Assembly: GCA_010405405.1 (NCBI GenBank)
Contig: MU004233.1
Span: 1,563,122-1,627,121, forward strand
Length of the DNA stretch: 64,000 nucleotides
Direction: 5' to 3'
DNA from: Microthyrium microscopicum
Taxonomy: Eukaryota > Ascomycota > Dothideomycetes > Microthyriales > Microthyriaceae
This document shows positions 1 through 12,564 of the stretch, in pieces. The notes below the pieces were generated by a model, which was given only the letters and a program-made list of their open reading frames with translations, was not told the origin of the DNA and did not search any database. The position numbers and the translations under genes were made by a program. How positions within the stretch are numbered: the first letter of the stretch is position 1; the number at the start of each line of letters is the position of its first letter.

Positions 1-1992
1 CATGATTGTTGCCGGAAATCGTGGACTAGCATGACTGCTCGCAGAGCGAGGAGTTCCAGTTGAAGTTCGAAATCTTGGAGAAGATGCCTGCGACATGTTG
101 TCGCTGTTGCTCGGAGGCTCCGGTCCTCCTGCAACATCTTTAATGTCTTCACGCATAAGAAAATCTTCATGCTCACTGAGCTTTCCAAGAGCAAGGACCA
201 GCAAAACAAGAGCATTGTTGAGAGAGTGCTCTATGGCTCTTTTGGGGTCAGCCGATTCTCCTGGGTCAGAATCTTCCATCTGGGAGTGGGATCTTTTCAT
301 GCCTCCATAGGTTGGAGACATTGCGGATTGCGGCGGCTGTGGAGGAGTATATGGTTTGCTATCAGGAGGGCCGTATCGATGTATAAAAGTCGCAACTTGA
401 GACTTCAACTTTGCAGCGTGGAAGATGGGGTATGTTACCCACACATTCCGCATGTAACTATCATGTAGTCGTTTGACAGTACTCTCATCAAGTCGTAAGG
501 AACCATTTGGGTTTGCACCACCTTTGTTGAATGCGTCTAGTCTCAACAACTTGCTGAAGCCATCGTTGTAGACTTTGTCATGCTCTGCTTGCTCGTAAGT
601 ATCCTGAAATACCTGATCTTGACCAGACCAGCCGAAACCATATAGTCGCGGTACTCCTCGCGCGATTTCCAAGTCGTAAGGATATTTTTCGTCCTTCACT
701 TCAGCCTGGTCAAACCATACTCGGATTCGTGGAATCTGGATTAAATGCTGAGCGCCAGTTATGTGAACTCCCGGTGCTTGTTCTTTAACCTGGCCATCGT
801 CCACCGAAACTGAAGCAAGTCGAGTCTCCAGAGCATGTCGCACAGGAGATGCACTCACTGCTCTCCTGTCAACCGATTGGAGGTTAAGAATTTCTACGAG
901 TGCTGATCTCATCATGTCCGGAAATGATTCTTTGAGAGCCTTGACTTCGTCTTGTAGCGCCTTGATTTCATCTTGTACGACAAGAAAGTTCTTGTCCAAT
1001 CTGAGGAACTTTTAGTCAAGTCACGGAAATGTCTGCATCATACATACTTTGGAGGTGCCACATTCCGATACTCACAAGTAATATTTTCCTGCTGACAATA
1101 GCTACAAGCTGGAAAATTCTCGTCACACTTCTGTTTTCGATGTCTACAATTATTGCACGCCTAAGCCGAGGTTAGCCTCATATCGCTTTCTAAATGATGC
1201 AAAACTGACCACATGCGCCCTCGTGTGCTTCTTCGCCGGATTTCCTCGCGGAGGTCTCCAGTTTGGATCATTTGGATGATACATTCCCGGAGGAGGATAA
1301 CTGGCATGCTGTTGATATCCTGGCGGTGGGGGCTGAACGAATTGCTGTTGTGCTGACTGAACAGGATGGTATCCTGGCGGAGGAACGCCATTTGGACCAC
1401 GCAATGGAGTAGATGATCCATTGACTGGTGCTTCCAACGGTGGTCCATATGCTGATAAAGGAGCTTGTGGCTGCTCCATTCCAGGATGATGTTCCATAAC
1501 TGGAGGTGCGCCGGCAGGCGCAGTCTGCTGTCGTTCAGTTCCAGAGCTTGAAGGCCGGCTATGAGGTGGACCAGATTGGATACCTCGAGAGTGGGATGTT
1601 CCTAACGGTCCATAGCCTGGTCGGGCCTCTCCGGGAGGGAGATAGCCACTAGCAGGAGGAGCGGATGCCGAGTGTCCTGGAGATGGTAGAAGAGGTCCAG
1701 AGGGAGGGGGAAGAGTTGCTGATAGAGGGCCTTGATGGGGGATGGCCACGGATATTGGCGCACCACGCGAGATAGAAGCTTGCTGTGGTGGATAAGAGTC
1801 GGGGTGAGGCTGATATGCGATGGAAGAACCAGATGCAGATACAGGTGCAGGTACAGCAGCAAGCGTTCCAGGCGCTTGGGGCGGAGGGTGAGGTGGGTGA
1901 GCAAGTGAATGAAGTGGAGACGGGCGAGTAGATGTAAGAGGATGGGCGTCCAAGTCCAGGCGGGGACGTTTTGTCTCAAGATCACGGCCCAT
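1..1992 (-). CDS. Zn(II)2Cys6 transcription factor, 3' part beyond the window
   Basis: Fungal binuclear zinc-cluster regulator, expected to bind DNA in the nucleus. Three exons on the minus strand: 1992-1210, 1160-1048 and 1000-1 (continuing past the edge), with GT-AG introns of 49 bp (1161-1209) and 47 bp (1001-1047). About 632 residues are visible. Residues 1-255 are rich in Pro, Ser and Gln. The cluster follows exon junction 1 as ACNNCRHRKQKC then ACSYCQQENITC, spacing C-x2-C-x6-C-x6-C-x2-C-x6-C (about residues 263-290). A heptad-like stretch (VQDEIKALQDEVKALKESF) follows, as expected for a dimerisation helix, then a region with HDSYMRNVWVTYPIFHAAKL that resembles the middle domain of such regulators. 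I chose ATG 1992 because its context is AACCATGGG; an in-frame ATG at 2094 would add 34 residues but has a poor context. Family is certain; target genes and name are not. Confidence 0.85.
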
Positions 1993-2700
1993 GGTTACTA
2001 TAGAGCCAGGGCCATGTGTCTTGATTGAATCACGTAGGCCGGATATCTGGATGCTTGATTGAGTGGTGCCGTGGTGGCGATGGGACGCGGGCATCCAGTT
2101 AGCCAAAAGAGACAAGGCTACGGCGAACAGACACTGGCTTCCAGGACCGCGGACAAAACAACAAGCGTCATTGGCGCGCGGAAGTCAAGCCCAGCAGACA
2201 AAAGGTGCCGGAGGAGGCTGGAGACGAGGATGATGGACGTAAAGCAAGTCGTCGTCGAAGGTCGAAGCAAGAACAACAGGTCTGTAGAATATGGGGGTCC
2301 CCGTGGAGCAGCTAGCTAATTGAGCATGGGGATGGGGGAGGGGGCAATGGGAGAGGGGAGTGGGATGCTTTGGAAGGGACGGGATGTGCGTTAAGGGTTC
2401 AGATGACCCTTGAACCCGGGAAGATGAGCAGCAGCAAGCAGCAAGCGCAAGTTCAATGATTAAAACAGAAATGCCAAGAACTAGTCGAGAAGAGAGGTCT
2501 GAGAGACGGGACCAAAGAACGACGGCCAGAAACACAGCCAGCCGGTTGGGACAGGGGGGGATGCGGCCACGCACTGGTCAATTCAGTGCTAGAGTAGTAG
2601 CAGCACGGAATACGGTCGGGTCGACGCAAGAATTGACGATGGCGACTCGCGAGATTTGATGCTGATGACACTATTACAGTAATAATGGGGCAAGTTGAGT
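1993..2700 (-). promoter_or_regulatory. 5' region of the zinc-cluster gene
   Basis: Upstream sequence of the minus-strand regulator. On the coding strand it is pyrimidine-rich (the plus strand shows G-rich and GA-rich runs around 2320-2420), which is usual for fungal leaders and promoters. Overlapping open frames on both strands here are not supported as genes: they are low-complexity and match nothing I recognise. The in-frame ATG at 2094 falls in this stretch. Confidence 0.4.
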
Positions 2701-3030
2701 CAAGCTTGAACCTTGAGTTTGGAGGCGAAGAGCTCGGATATGATGGCCCCAATAACAAAGTGGATAATTGCAGCGAGGCGGGACTCTGGAGTGGTTCGCA
2801 AAATGGGGAATGCTCCAATCCAATGTGGATGTGGAGAGAGAGCTTCTGTAAGAGTCTGAGCACTCAGCAAGCGGGCAAGCGGGCAAGCCTGTCGTTGGGT
2901 GATCAAATTCGGAAGTTGATTCAACCTTTGGCGTGCCTGATGATCTCTGGTCAAGAACTTAATCAACAAGCAGAGCGCAAGTCTGGAAGTCAGACTACGG
3001 GTTCTAGTTCAGGAACTAGAGTGAGAGTAA

Positions 3031-3222
3031 GAGGTCGTCAGGTTCACCGGCAGTGCGCACCGGAGTCGTGATGAGATTGATGAACTGGAGAAGATCGAGT
3101 TAAAGCACACAGAAAGGCTCAAAGAAGCAAGTAAGGTTGTTGAGCAGTTGAAACTACTGCGAAGGATTTATGGAGAGCAGCAGAGTGCAAAGAGGCGTGG
3201 TTGGCTGAATGTGGGATTTTAG
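3031..3222 (+). pseudogene. possible coiled-coil gene relic
   Basis: A 63-codon open stretch between stops at 3028 and 3220, without an ATG. The peptide is strongly charged and heptad-like (RDEIDELEKIELKHTERLKE followed by VVEQLKLLRRIYGEQQSAKR), which is unlike random translation of this base composition. It may be the remains of an exon of a coiled-coil protein. No family can be named and chance is not excluded. Confidence 0.2.
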
Positions 3223-5309
3223 TTTTGGTGGGCAATTAATCGGCCATGCGACATTGCAATTTGCAATTCAAAGGTTAAAACTCCAGGTCAAGCACCAAGT
3301 CCAAAGCAAAATTATTCAAGCAACAACACCACAAGATCACGCTTGTACGCTGTATTGTCGACCCCAGCAAACGTCTAAGCTTCTTCCACAGGGCCATCCG
3401 GTCAAAGCACAATCCCAGGTTCAAATTCCCAAAGCGGAGACACCACTGCTTACAGCATGTTCAAAGCTCTGCGCCTCTCCGAAAAAATACGGCGCTTGGT
3501 AAGCTCTTGGTAGAGAGGTCTGACGTGCCTCAGTTCAGTAGAGAGGAATTAAATCATCTCTTGCGGTATTGTGCCACGCTTCCAAGCAATAGTACAGCGC
3601 GGTTGATATCAAGCCTTTAGACGAGCAACGGCCGCGTTCATACTTGCAACTGGCAACCCACAACGCTTGCAAACCACTCAGGTTGGACAGCACAGAGCGC
3701 AATCATTCTATCCATCTCTTTTCAGCTTTACAGGCCATATACCGCACACGCTGCACAAGGCCAACGCCGGCTTGAGAAAGGTACTACTTTAGTGTTTTCT
3801 AGAAAAAGGCCCTGCAGCTGGCAGGTACTGCCGGGATCTCAGAGGTGCCCAGGAGCCGGATCGCAAAGAGGCTTGAGACGGCGGCGAGCTAAATCCCCAG
3901 CGCAAAGTATAGTCCCAACCTCAAATTGTCCACAGCCAGTAAAGCTTCACCATGAGGGTGTGAATCGTATACACTAGCAACTTCTTGGTTGACCCAGCTC
4001 TCTAGCACTCCTTAGCAGCGAGAAAACGGGCGGAAGCTGGCACGGCTGGCAAGCTCAAAGCTGGGTGCGGGACTTGGTTCTCTCATGCTCTGTGCCAGAC
4101 TCTAAATCTCCGGCCCTTTTTACAAGTACGAAATAATACTAGTAACCGGGTAGTAGTTGAGTGCTATGGCTGATCGCCGTCGGCTGGTACGGGTACCTCC
4201 ATCTCCACGATAAAAGTTCAGAAATTGGTGCTAGATGCCGCGTTCAATTCATTTTTACAGGCCTCCAAAACTCTATATTTCCGAATCTAGGATGCGATAT
4301 AGACAAGACTGTTTTTCCCAGGTGCAGCACGGCAGTCCTTTGGGCACAATTTCGTCTGCAACCTCGCAACCTTGCAAAAGAAGGATGCAGAGTTGCAGAC
4401 AGACGATGCAAAACACCTCCGGAGAAAAGACCCAGCAAGATGACAGGTTGAAGTGCGTCCAAAAAGAAGCGTCAAAAAGAAGCAACTTAACGGTCTGCAA
4501 GCTTTAAGGTATTCCACAACCAAGGGACTGGGATACCAAATACGAGCGCGCAGATTCCAATAAAGCCTGGTGGTGTGAATAATGTGCCTGACTTCCGCGG
4601 CCATTTTCTTTTTGACACGAATATACCCCGGCTAGTTTCAAATCCATCTCCAATGCTCCAACAAATTTGCATGTTCGAACCACCAACTCACTCTGAAATA
4701 TTTCGTGTCAACTACGTCAAATAGTAACCTGTTAATTTGACAGCTAGTCTCACCACTAGCCAGTTAACCACGGCATCTTAAGATATGGCAATCTCGTAGA
4801 GAGCTGGCTGAAGACGTTACGTAGGAGGTATCACTACAACCCCCACAAGGTCATTTTGCGGCAAAGACCGGTATAGATACACTTGATAATAGCCCCTCAT
4901 TGCTGAAACTAGGACACAAGAATATTCTAGATCTCAGCCAGTGATCTCACATTCCAGCATCATGCTATGACCGGTGATGGCGTGTGTGGCGTTGAACTGG
5001 CAGAGCCCGCGGCAGCTGAACAACTTCCTGCAACGCTCGAACAGGTCCAGAGGCAAACCACTTAATAGCAAGATTGCGAACTATCGTAATTGCTTAACCT
5101 TGACCAGTAGCAGTGCTTTCCTTGGATCGTTCTCGAAGCCTTCGCTAAATAGTTCACGATACTGACTCTTGATACACCGGCGTACCCCAAATTCCCAAGC
5201 AATCGTTGAGCCACGACGCCGGAACTCTGCTAGCGCGTGTATGACGATAGTTAATCAAGGGGTACACGATGGTAAATCTACGGCAGCCTCCGCTTGATAT
5301 CCAACTATT

Positions 5310-5660
5310 CTACGAACGGGGCGCCTGTGGCATACGCCTTGATTCGGCTGGGTCGGCACGCTCAACAGTCTGGAAACCAGTGAAATTGTCGAGCCTTTGC
5401 AGCGGGAACTGGTTTAGCATTGATAGTGCAAACCCGAAGCAGCGGTGAACGTGCGTTCCAAAGCAAAAGCTCTGGAGGAAACTAATCATAACCTCAACAA
5501 AAGCTGAATATGGCGTAGGAGGAGGCAACTGTGGGGCTGGATAGTAACCGAAACTGCAAAACCGCGAAAGAAATTGCCTGGTGGAGGCGGTTACTTGGAA
5601 ATGGAAATGACCTGACGAATAATATGTCGTAGACCTCAAGGTACACGACGGCGATGGCAA
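5310..5660 (-). pseudogene. possible cytochrome P450 C-terminal relic
   Basis: Open minus-strand frame of 116 codons with no ATG. Near its middle it reads SFCFGTHVHRCFGFALSM, which fits the core of the P450 haem-binding loop (F-G-x3-H-x-C-x-G-x2-L) with Cys as the would-be iron ligand; the usual glycine before the basic residue is absent. An overlapping frame (5494-5682) also runs open, so a frameshift between pieces is possible. No helix-I or ExxR motif was found nearby, so at most this is a fragment. Chance similarity remains a real alternative. Confidence 0.2.
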
Positions 5661-7914
5661 TTATGGGGGCAATTCTTACCATAGTTACATGAACGGTACC
5701 ACGAACACTTTCACCGGAGTACTTTCCTCACTGATTGTTGGCTGTCTACGCGCATGAAGCATGAAGTTGTGCTGGTACACAGCTGGTAGATTGTCTGAAT
5801 GCGAACATTACATCCTCAAGAAGTGCAACGTTGAAAGTTATGCGACAACGGCTTCGGGACCATCCATGGTCACGAATACATGGGTGCTACTCAAGCGGTG
5901 AGCAAAGATTTGCGGTCAAGCACCTCCGAAGACAAGACAAGTATTACCACCATCGTTACGCAGATTGTTTGGAAGCAATTTGAACAGCTGTTTCACGAAT
6001 AATACTCCAACTTTGATACATTCTGTACAGAAAGGATGAATTGAGTAATTCGCAAACGACATATAGCTCCATCTCTATGTGATGTGATCCGATATACGGT
6101 ACCTGTAAACATCTGAAAGAATTTCGTCTAGATGACACGAGTCGAATTCAATATGCCCCTTGATACACGGTGACAGTTCCATTACCAGATAATGCCTTCC
6201 CAGTTGTAGGTCCCATTTTCAATGAAGTTACGGTCCAGTAGCTCATCCAGCTGTAAACGTTGAACAAAAAGCTTCGTCGTTCCAAGGGGTTGGTTACTGG
6301 GAATGATGGAACCAGATTCGTGGTTGATGTCAACGATTAATCTTCATTGGACGCCTAATAATTGACTTTTGCTTAGTAGTTAGGTGTCGATGCGAGGTGG
6401 CGCCAGGGATATGCTGTCTGGCAAATTGATCTCGCGATTTCACCATGTTTTGCTTCTTTCGTTATTCCCATCACGATGGAGAAACAGACTCTATCCAAGC
6501 AGCCGGTAATCTTACGGCCGAGCCAGTTCAAGCCATCTCAGTCGAAAGCGAGACATCGGAACCAGATACAGACCTCAAATGATAATATGAATGTCACCTA
6601 ATTCCCCGGCAGCTATTGAATATCGAAAGTTTGGACGATGGAGAAAGTTGGTAAATACAGCTGTCGCGTTCCTTCTCACTACGCGAAACGATAAGGTAGG
6701 TACCAGCTTGACATTCAGAAACTCGGAATCTTGCCGTTATCTGCCAAGCTATCTTGACAATCCGTTGACGCAAACAATGTCACTTACGCCGCGCATTCAA
6801 GTGTGTGTGACTTGCAAGGCTCAAAGCACTCACAGCTGACCTCAAATTGACCACTTTCGCAACCTTCCAGATAAAGGACGAATCAGCGCTGGGATTTTGT
6901 GAAAATGCTCCTAGCGCCATTGGCTGCCTGCAAAAATCTAGCGATTATTATTGGCTACGTTTCTCAGACGAGTCAGGCAAATTATCTCTCAGTGCTGAAT
7001 GGACGTGCAAAACAATTTCGTGGTTCCTTTAAGCTTTGATCATATTGCCCGTTTTCTCGTCCGTCGGACAACTCTCGGTACAGGATCAGAGTCAAGATTT
7101 CCAGCGTAAAACTTACAAGAGACGAGATGGTGGACCAAAGTTGTAGGGAGTTCTCTTTGACTCGACGCAACTTGCAAGTGCTCGCGCCGTAGCGAGTCAC
7201 GATATTGATGAATTTCAGTCGCTAAGGTAAATGGCGGGTAAATTCGGGTGATATGTTCAGTCAATGCTAACAAAGACCAGGCGATGACGAGGATTCTAAC
7301 CCACAAATGGTCTCAGGTCTCATTAAGGTTTGTCAATAACTGGTCGAGACTATTGTGAAAACTATTCATGTCTGCTATCGCTACCTATCTGCCACGCAGT
7401 GACTGGAAATTAAGAGCGTTCAGTACCCTCAAATAGTATCTTTTATATTGACTTGAGGCATTGACCAGTCGTCGCATGTCATTGATGTAGCACTCGATAT
7501 AAAATCGTGGACGGCTACGCGTTTGGCCTTCGCCATACATCTAAATTGTGCTAAGCTAAGAGCAGCTCCGCTGGATCTTTAGGCTTGCTACCACAACACA
7601 TAGTATGAAACTAGTTCCACAATGTTCTCCATCTGAAGCTTAATTGCCACGAGTTACCGGATATGAGTGGAAACTAAAGTACCCACCGCTCCGGTATGCT
7701 CACCACGTGCTGTGTTTCCATATTTCTGAGCAGATAGAATTACCAATATGTACTTAATGTTTAGTGTGACGTTTATCCATTATTGGGGCGATAAATATAC
7801 TACTCCACGCTTGGAGACTATCTTCTCTCACCGTGAAACGCTATCCGATGCCTCGTGACTTTAAATCTCCTGCGGAATGCCAGGCTAACAATGCAAGGAC
7901 ACGGAGATTCAACT

Positions 7915-7943
7915 GGGGACCGTTAGCAGCTCAGATTCTACTC
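7915..7943 (+). repeat. left TIR of the 3.3-kb element
   Basis: Pairs with 11185-11213 as an inverted repeat; the single mismatch is an A/G transition, consistent with RIP. Confidence 0.85.
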
Positions 7944-9618
7944 ATATCTTTTACGCGTTTTCTAGCCAGATGTAGATTAGGATGCATTAGCGCTTAGATC
8001 TATAAGTATTAGATAAGGATAATGCGTTATATACAAATTTCCCCTATATAGCTTTTTATACTATAATCTTATAGTATCTTAAACCTATCTCTATTAATTC
8101 TAACCTAAAATAGATACTATTAAAGATAATAATATTAAGATAGCTATACTTAGTATTCTAGTAATATTACTTTATAAGCTACTAGAAGAAAAGCAATAAG
8201 AGGGTAAATATAGGCCTATAATTAAGTACTACTACTTTAATTAGAATCTTAAGAATAAATTTAGCTAGATATATAAAGTTAAATATTAGTATACTACTAG
8301 ATTAGCTTAAAATAATACTTATAGTATTAATTAGTATATAATAATTTTAAAAAATATAAAATATAAATATTAGTAAAGAAGCTAGATCTTAATAATATTC
8401 TCTTACTATATTAAATTATACCTCTAAATAAATAGTATTTCCTATTTTATATAGTATACTATAGACTTACTTAAATTTATACCTATATTAATATCTATTA
8501 GTACTTTAGACAAAATATAATATATATAAAGTTCTACTTTAACGTAATATTAATTTACTTATATAATAAATATATAGAGACGCTATTATAATTCTATCTT
8601 CTTCTTATAGTATTAAGATATAAATAATATACTAGGTCTATTAATTATACTAGTAGAGTACCTAAATTTTAGGGCTAGATTAATAGAACCTATATTAATA
8701 TTAGTAGACTAGAAGGCTACTAAATATAGTAGGAGTTTTATAATAGTTATAAAGAAAACTACTATATAAAAATATAAGCTATTACTATACTTAATAAGAT
8801 ATTACTAGTACTTAATTATAGCTACTTTAGATCCTTAAATAACCCTTTAATATTAATAAACTTAAGTCTTAAAGATAGAATTTAATAGATATTTAGTAAT
8901 AGTCTAAAAAAGCTATTATATAGCGACGCTATATATCTATATAATAATATAATTATTTTACTATACTAGGGCACTAAATTACTACTTTAGTAGTAGAATT
9001 TTAACTTTAAATAATCTAGATTCTATATTACTATTAAGTAGATATTTATAATATTAAAGAACTCTTAGTAAAAAAGTACGTTAAACTATTAACGTAATAT
9101 AAAGATAAGTTTAATACTTATTATCTATTATTAAACCATATTAGTATTACTTTAAAACTATTAAATAGCCTTATAGTAAAGAAATCTTATTAAGAGTTAA
9201 TTTATAATTAAACTACTAATAATTAATAAGTATTTAAACCCTAGTAGTATCTTTAATAACTAGATACTATTAGAATTACTTTAATGAGAGAATTTAAACA
9301 ATATAGAATAGTTATATATTTATTAAAAATATTAAAGTTATAGAGTAAAGTTAAATATTCTTACTAAAGAAAAGAAATTAATAAGGTAAGGTTAGCTAAT
9401 TATTTAACTCTTCTATATACTTTTAAAGCTTTTAGTATCTATTATAACATTTCTATAAAAACTAGATTCTATCTTTACTACTAATTTATATAAGAAACAC
9501 TAGCCTAACCTTTATAACTATAATTAACCTAAAGACTCCTTTAATAACTTCTTTATCTTCGTTATTTCTAAGCGTAATCTATTTACCTCTTCTCTTAGGT
9601 CTATAACTTTATCTCCTT

Positions 9619-9648
9619 TACTACTACTACTACTACTACTACTACTAT
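9619..9648 (+). repeat. (TAC)n microsatellite
   Basis: About ten tandem TAC triplets inside the 3.3-kb element. Read on the minus strand it codes a serine run (AGT), which suggests a low-complexity linker in a former protein. Confidence 0.85.
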
Positions 9649-11184
9649 TTATAAAATTATTAATAATACTACTACGCCATTTATTACAGTCTCTAAGAAC
9701 TTTAATAATTATATTAAATATTCTTATAATAACGTCTTTAGGTATATAAAATTATTTAAGCTTCTTATACTTTAAATATAGATCTAATTCTTAAGTAGTT
9801 ATTAAAATTAAAGAGCTAGGAATTATTAAAGGGATAGCGCTTATGCCTATAAGATTAGGCTATTTAATTATATTTTATACTCTAGCTAACGTTTCTATAG
9901 ATAATTCTTTAACGTTACTATTACTATCTAAGGAAATATTAATTAATAAAGTGCCTTTCTCTAAGAATTATTTAGTAATATTCTCGCAAGTTATAACGCT
10001 ATTATTTTTCTATATTCTCTTAGTTTTAGTAGTATCCTTTTTAGCTTTAATAATATTATTATAATAAGTCTATATGGGTTTAAATTAATTAAGAGCCTAT
10101 TAAAACTTATTATATAGAATATTATAGCCTAAAGGACTATCTCTCTCTACTATTTACTATAGAAGTACTCTTTCTACTATTACTATAATTAATAATCCTA
10201 AAGGTCCTTAATCCTAACTAAGATTCCTCTTTATTCTAAATAAGATAGAGATACTATACTACTACTACATCTTCTATTCTATTAGCACTTTACTACTAAT
10301 ACTACTATAACTATTAATCTTTTTTAAATAATACTATAATAACGTTATTAATAGTAGCTATCCCTAATTAAAGTTCTACTTTCTTCCTTTAATTAAAAAT
10401 ACTAGCGTTAAAGATATTAGAGTTATAAGAATAAGGAATTTAGGTATTAGCATAATAGAAACTACTTACTATAAAGAGGAGGGTAAATAAGGCTCTAGCT
10501 AGCTCTATAATAATAATATTAATATAAACTAATCTAAAGATAGTAGTATAGTGCTATTTTAGCGTATATCCCTATATTATGGTTAGGGCTAGAGATTCTA
10601 TAGCAGCAGTAGCAATATTTACTAAGAATTAGTCCTCTATAAATTTATAGTAAAGTTAAAGTTAGGATTCTAGCTAAAATATGCCCTACTATAAAGTATT
10701 TATATAAGAGTCATCTTATTAACGTTATAAGCTTTCTTAAATAACTCTAAATACTACGATTTTTATAGTTCTTATAATTCTAGCTATTCTTATAATTCTT
10801 ACTATTATAAAAGACGCTAGATTAACTCTACTAGTAAGGAATTAGTATTATTTAGTAAATATTATAAATTTAAAGACATACTAACGATATAGATAGATTT
10901 ATATAGTATTTTACTACTTATAGCTATACTAAAGATTTATTTAACTTTATTAACTTTAATAGCTTTAACACCTTTAAGACACACCTTCCTAATAATATTC
11001 TTAAACCTATAGATCTATAAATTAATAGAATATTATTTAAATAGACATTAAGCTAGTCCTATCTTAGTGCCGCTAAACTACTTTAAGGAAGTTAGATTAA
11101 GCTCATGGTACCAAACCTTAGCTCTAGCGCCGTAAGCTCGTTCTAACCTACTAACCTATTTAGGTGAAGATCGCTAAACGAAAA

Positions 11185-11213
11185 GAGCAGAATCTGAGCT
11201 GCTAACGGTCCCC
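11185..11213 (-). repeat. right TIR of the 3.3-kb element
   Basis: Inverted copy of 7915-7943, followed directly by ACT, the same three bases that precede the left TIR. Confidence 0.85.
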
Positions 11214-12436
11214 ACTACTACCTACTGCAGTGCATAATTGCACCACTTCAGTATACTTCCGACATAGGATCGATCTCTTCCGACTGATTACAGCCCGCTT
11301 TTATATTTGATATCGCGCCATCTCCTGCTTAGGATTGCGCGCAATCTATCATCTGTCCGATTGCAATCACCTCCCTGATCAGTTTCGATAAGGTTTTCAA
11401 TCTTGTAAATCGAGATTGAGCGCCTGCTCATTATCGGAGCATTACTTTATGCAACAATCATTCCACACGTCAAACTTAGCTGAATGTCATTATTGCTTGG
11501 CAATGCTGAAGCAAAGCATTCAACATCACTTGACGCTTGGAACTGCATGAATATTAATGTGATTATTTCCCTTGTCGCTTCTGCATGTAACCGACCCACG
11601 CATATTGCGTTACTTCACATTCATGCTAACAATGCTCATAATCCAAAAAAAATATCGTTACACGCTGTCTTTGTGTTCACCGTTTCGCAAAAGCACCATA
11701 TCACATCTCAATACGGAGCTTTTGGAGCCAAGCAAATTGCCTGTCGTAACGAGTATGAATGCCATATTGATGCAGTTACAACATGCTTGAACGGCGTGAT
11801 AACCTTGCGCTGATCAACCGGGTTCGAGAGTGGTTTGTTGAAGGTTCTGCACCACCGCAGTAGATTTTCCCATGTTTCGTCCCTGTTAGCCAACCGCGTA
11901 AAGTCGGGTCCACACTATATGATCGCTACTTCATATGCGAAATGAACAGAATAGTCGTTGTACATTGCGTATTCTGCTCAACACGAGCTCAAATCGGCCT
12001 TGTCAGAAGCGAGCGCTAATCATCTGCCCTGTAACGAGTTGAGGCCCATACCTTCGGCAGCGGGCCATCCCATTCTTTAGCTTAATTCTCTTTCGGCCCT
12101 TTTATACAAGTCGTGAGTACGTACGACTCTGCTTTTATACTACACCGAATCAATGTATAGTATACTTCTTTAGTTTCAACTTGGGTCTTCGCTTGCCTTG
12201 CTAGTGCTTTGCGTTTGCAGCGGAGCTTGCTCCTGGAAATCCTTGAAGATAGGAAGGCACATCCTGCACGTAGATCTGAGGATTCACCCAGGGACCTGGC
12301 ATAGTTCACTGGCAAGGTCCTCCAAGAACCGGTGTTGCCGAAAAAGAACAATCAATTGAAAATTAGTTGAAGCCGCCAATCAAGTGATAACGATGGTCCA
12401 TAATGCGATGCACCAGCCTAAAAAATGCCGTTGTTA
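11214..12436. other. host DNA between two transposons
   Basis: About 1.2 kb of balanced base composition separating the 3.3-kb element from the pogo element. The open frames here (for example 11484-11813 plus, 12082-12351 minus) overlap one another and resemble no protein. I see no gene or RNA in it. Confidence 0.4.
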
Positions 12437-12438
12437 TA

Positions 12439-12478
12439 ACGTAGGGGGATAGGATACTGGTAGGCATAGTAACTGGCA
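12439..12478 (+). repeat. left TIR of pogo element
   Basis: Forty bases matching the inverted copy at 14202-14241 in 38 positions; both differences are transitions (GGTAGG against GGCAGG, CTGGCA against CTAGCA). Confidence 0.93.
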
Positions 12479-12564
12479 GCCCTACTACCTTAAAATTAAA
12501 TAGATCTAGATAACTTTAAACCACTGTAAATTAATTAAATAATGCTTAAATTTGATGATTTAAA

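Larger units (their letters stand above)
2701..7914. other. gene-poor host DNA
   Basis: About 5.2 kb of moderate GC content between the regulator and the first transposon. No intact gene is seen. A short direct repeat of an 8-base unit (GCGGGCAA) lies near 2873-2890. Two weak relics are listed separately (3031-3222 plus; 5310-5660 minus). Other open frames of 60-130 codons are short, mostly lack an ATG and resemble no family I know. Confidence 0.4.
7915..11213. mobile_element. RIP-degraded DNA transposon with 29-bp TIRs, class unknown
   Basis: A 3299-bp AT-rich block with near-perfect inverted ends: GGGGACCGTTAGCAGCTCAG at 7915 is repeated inverted at 11213, 28 of 29 positions matching. ACT flanks both ends, a possible 3-bp target duplication. 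The interior has almost no CpA or TpG, so the coding sequence is full of TAA/TAG. Frames that are long apart from such stops exist on the plus strand (about 8180-9480) and on the minus strand (about 9750-9450, with a Ser run coded by the CTA microsatellite followed by a heptad-like stretch). I could not recognise a transposase. The 3-bp duplication would suit Harbinger-like or CACTA-like elements, but that is a guess. Confidence 0.75.

Noticed and set aside
1150-2115. Single-exon 321-residue protein
   Set aside because: The frame starts with TTG and its C-terminal residues come from reading into an intron. Splicing at 1209/1161 joins it to the zinc cluster.
2185-3071. Several overlapping open frames on both strands
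   Set aside because: Low-complexity DNA upstream of the regulator; frames overlap one another and match no family.
3360-3440. tRNA-like T-loop (GGTTCAAATTCC)
   Set aside because: No matching acceptor or anticodon stems could be folded around it. No tRNA or rRNA gene was found in the window.
9843-10064. 73-residue hydrophobic protein
   Set aside because: It lies in RIP-mutated DNA, where AT-rich codons give Ile/Leu/Val-rich frames by composition alone; it is not a membrane protein gene.
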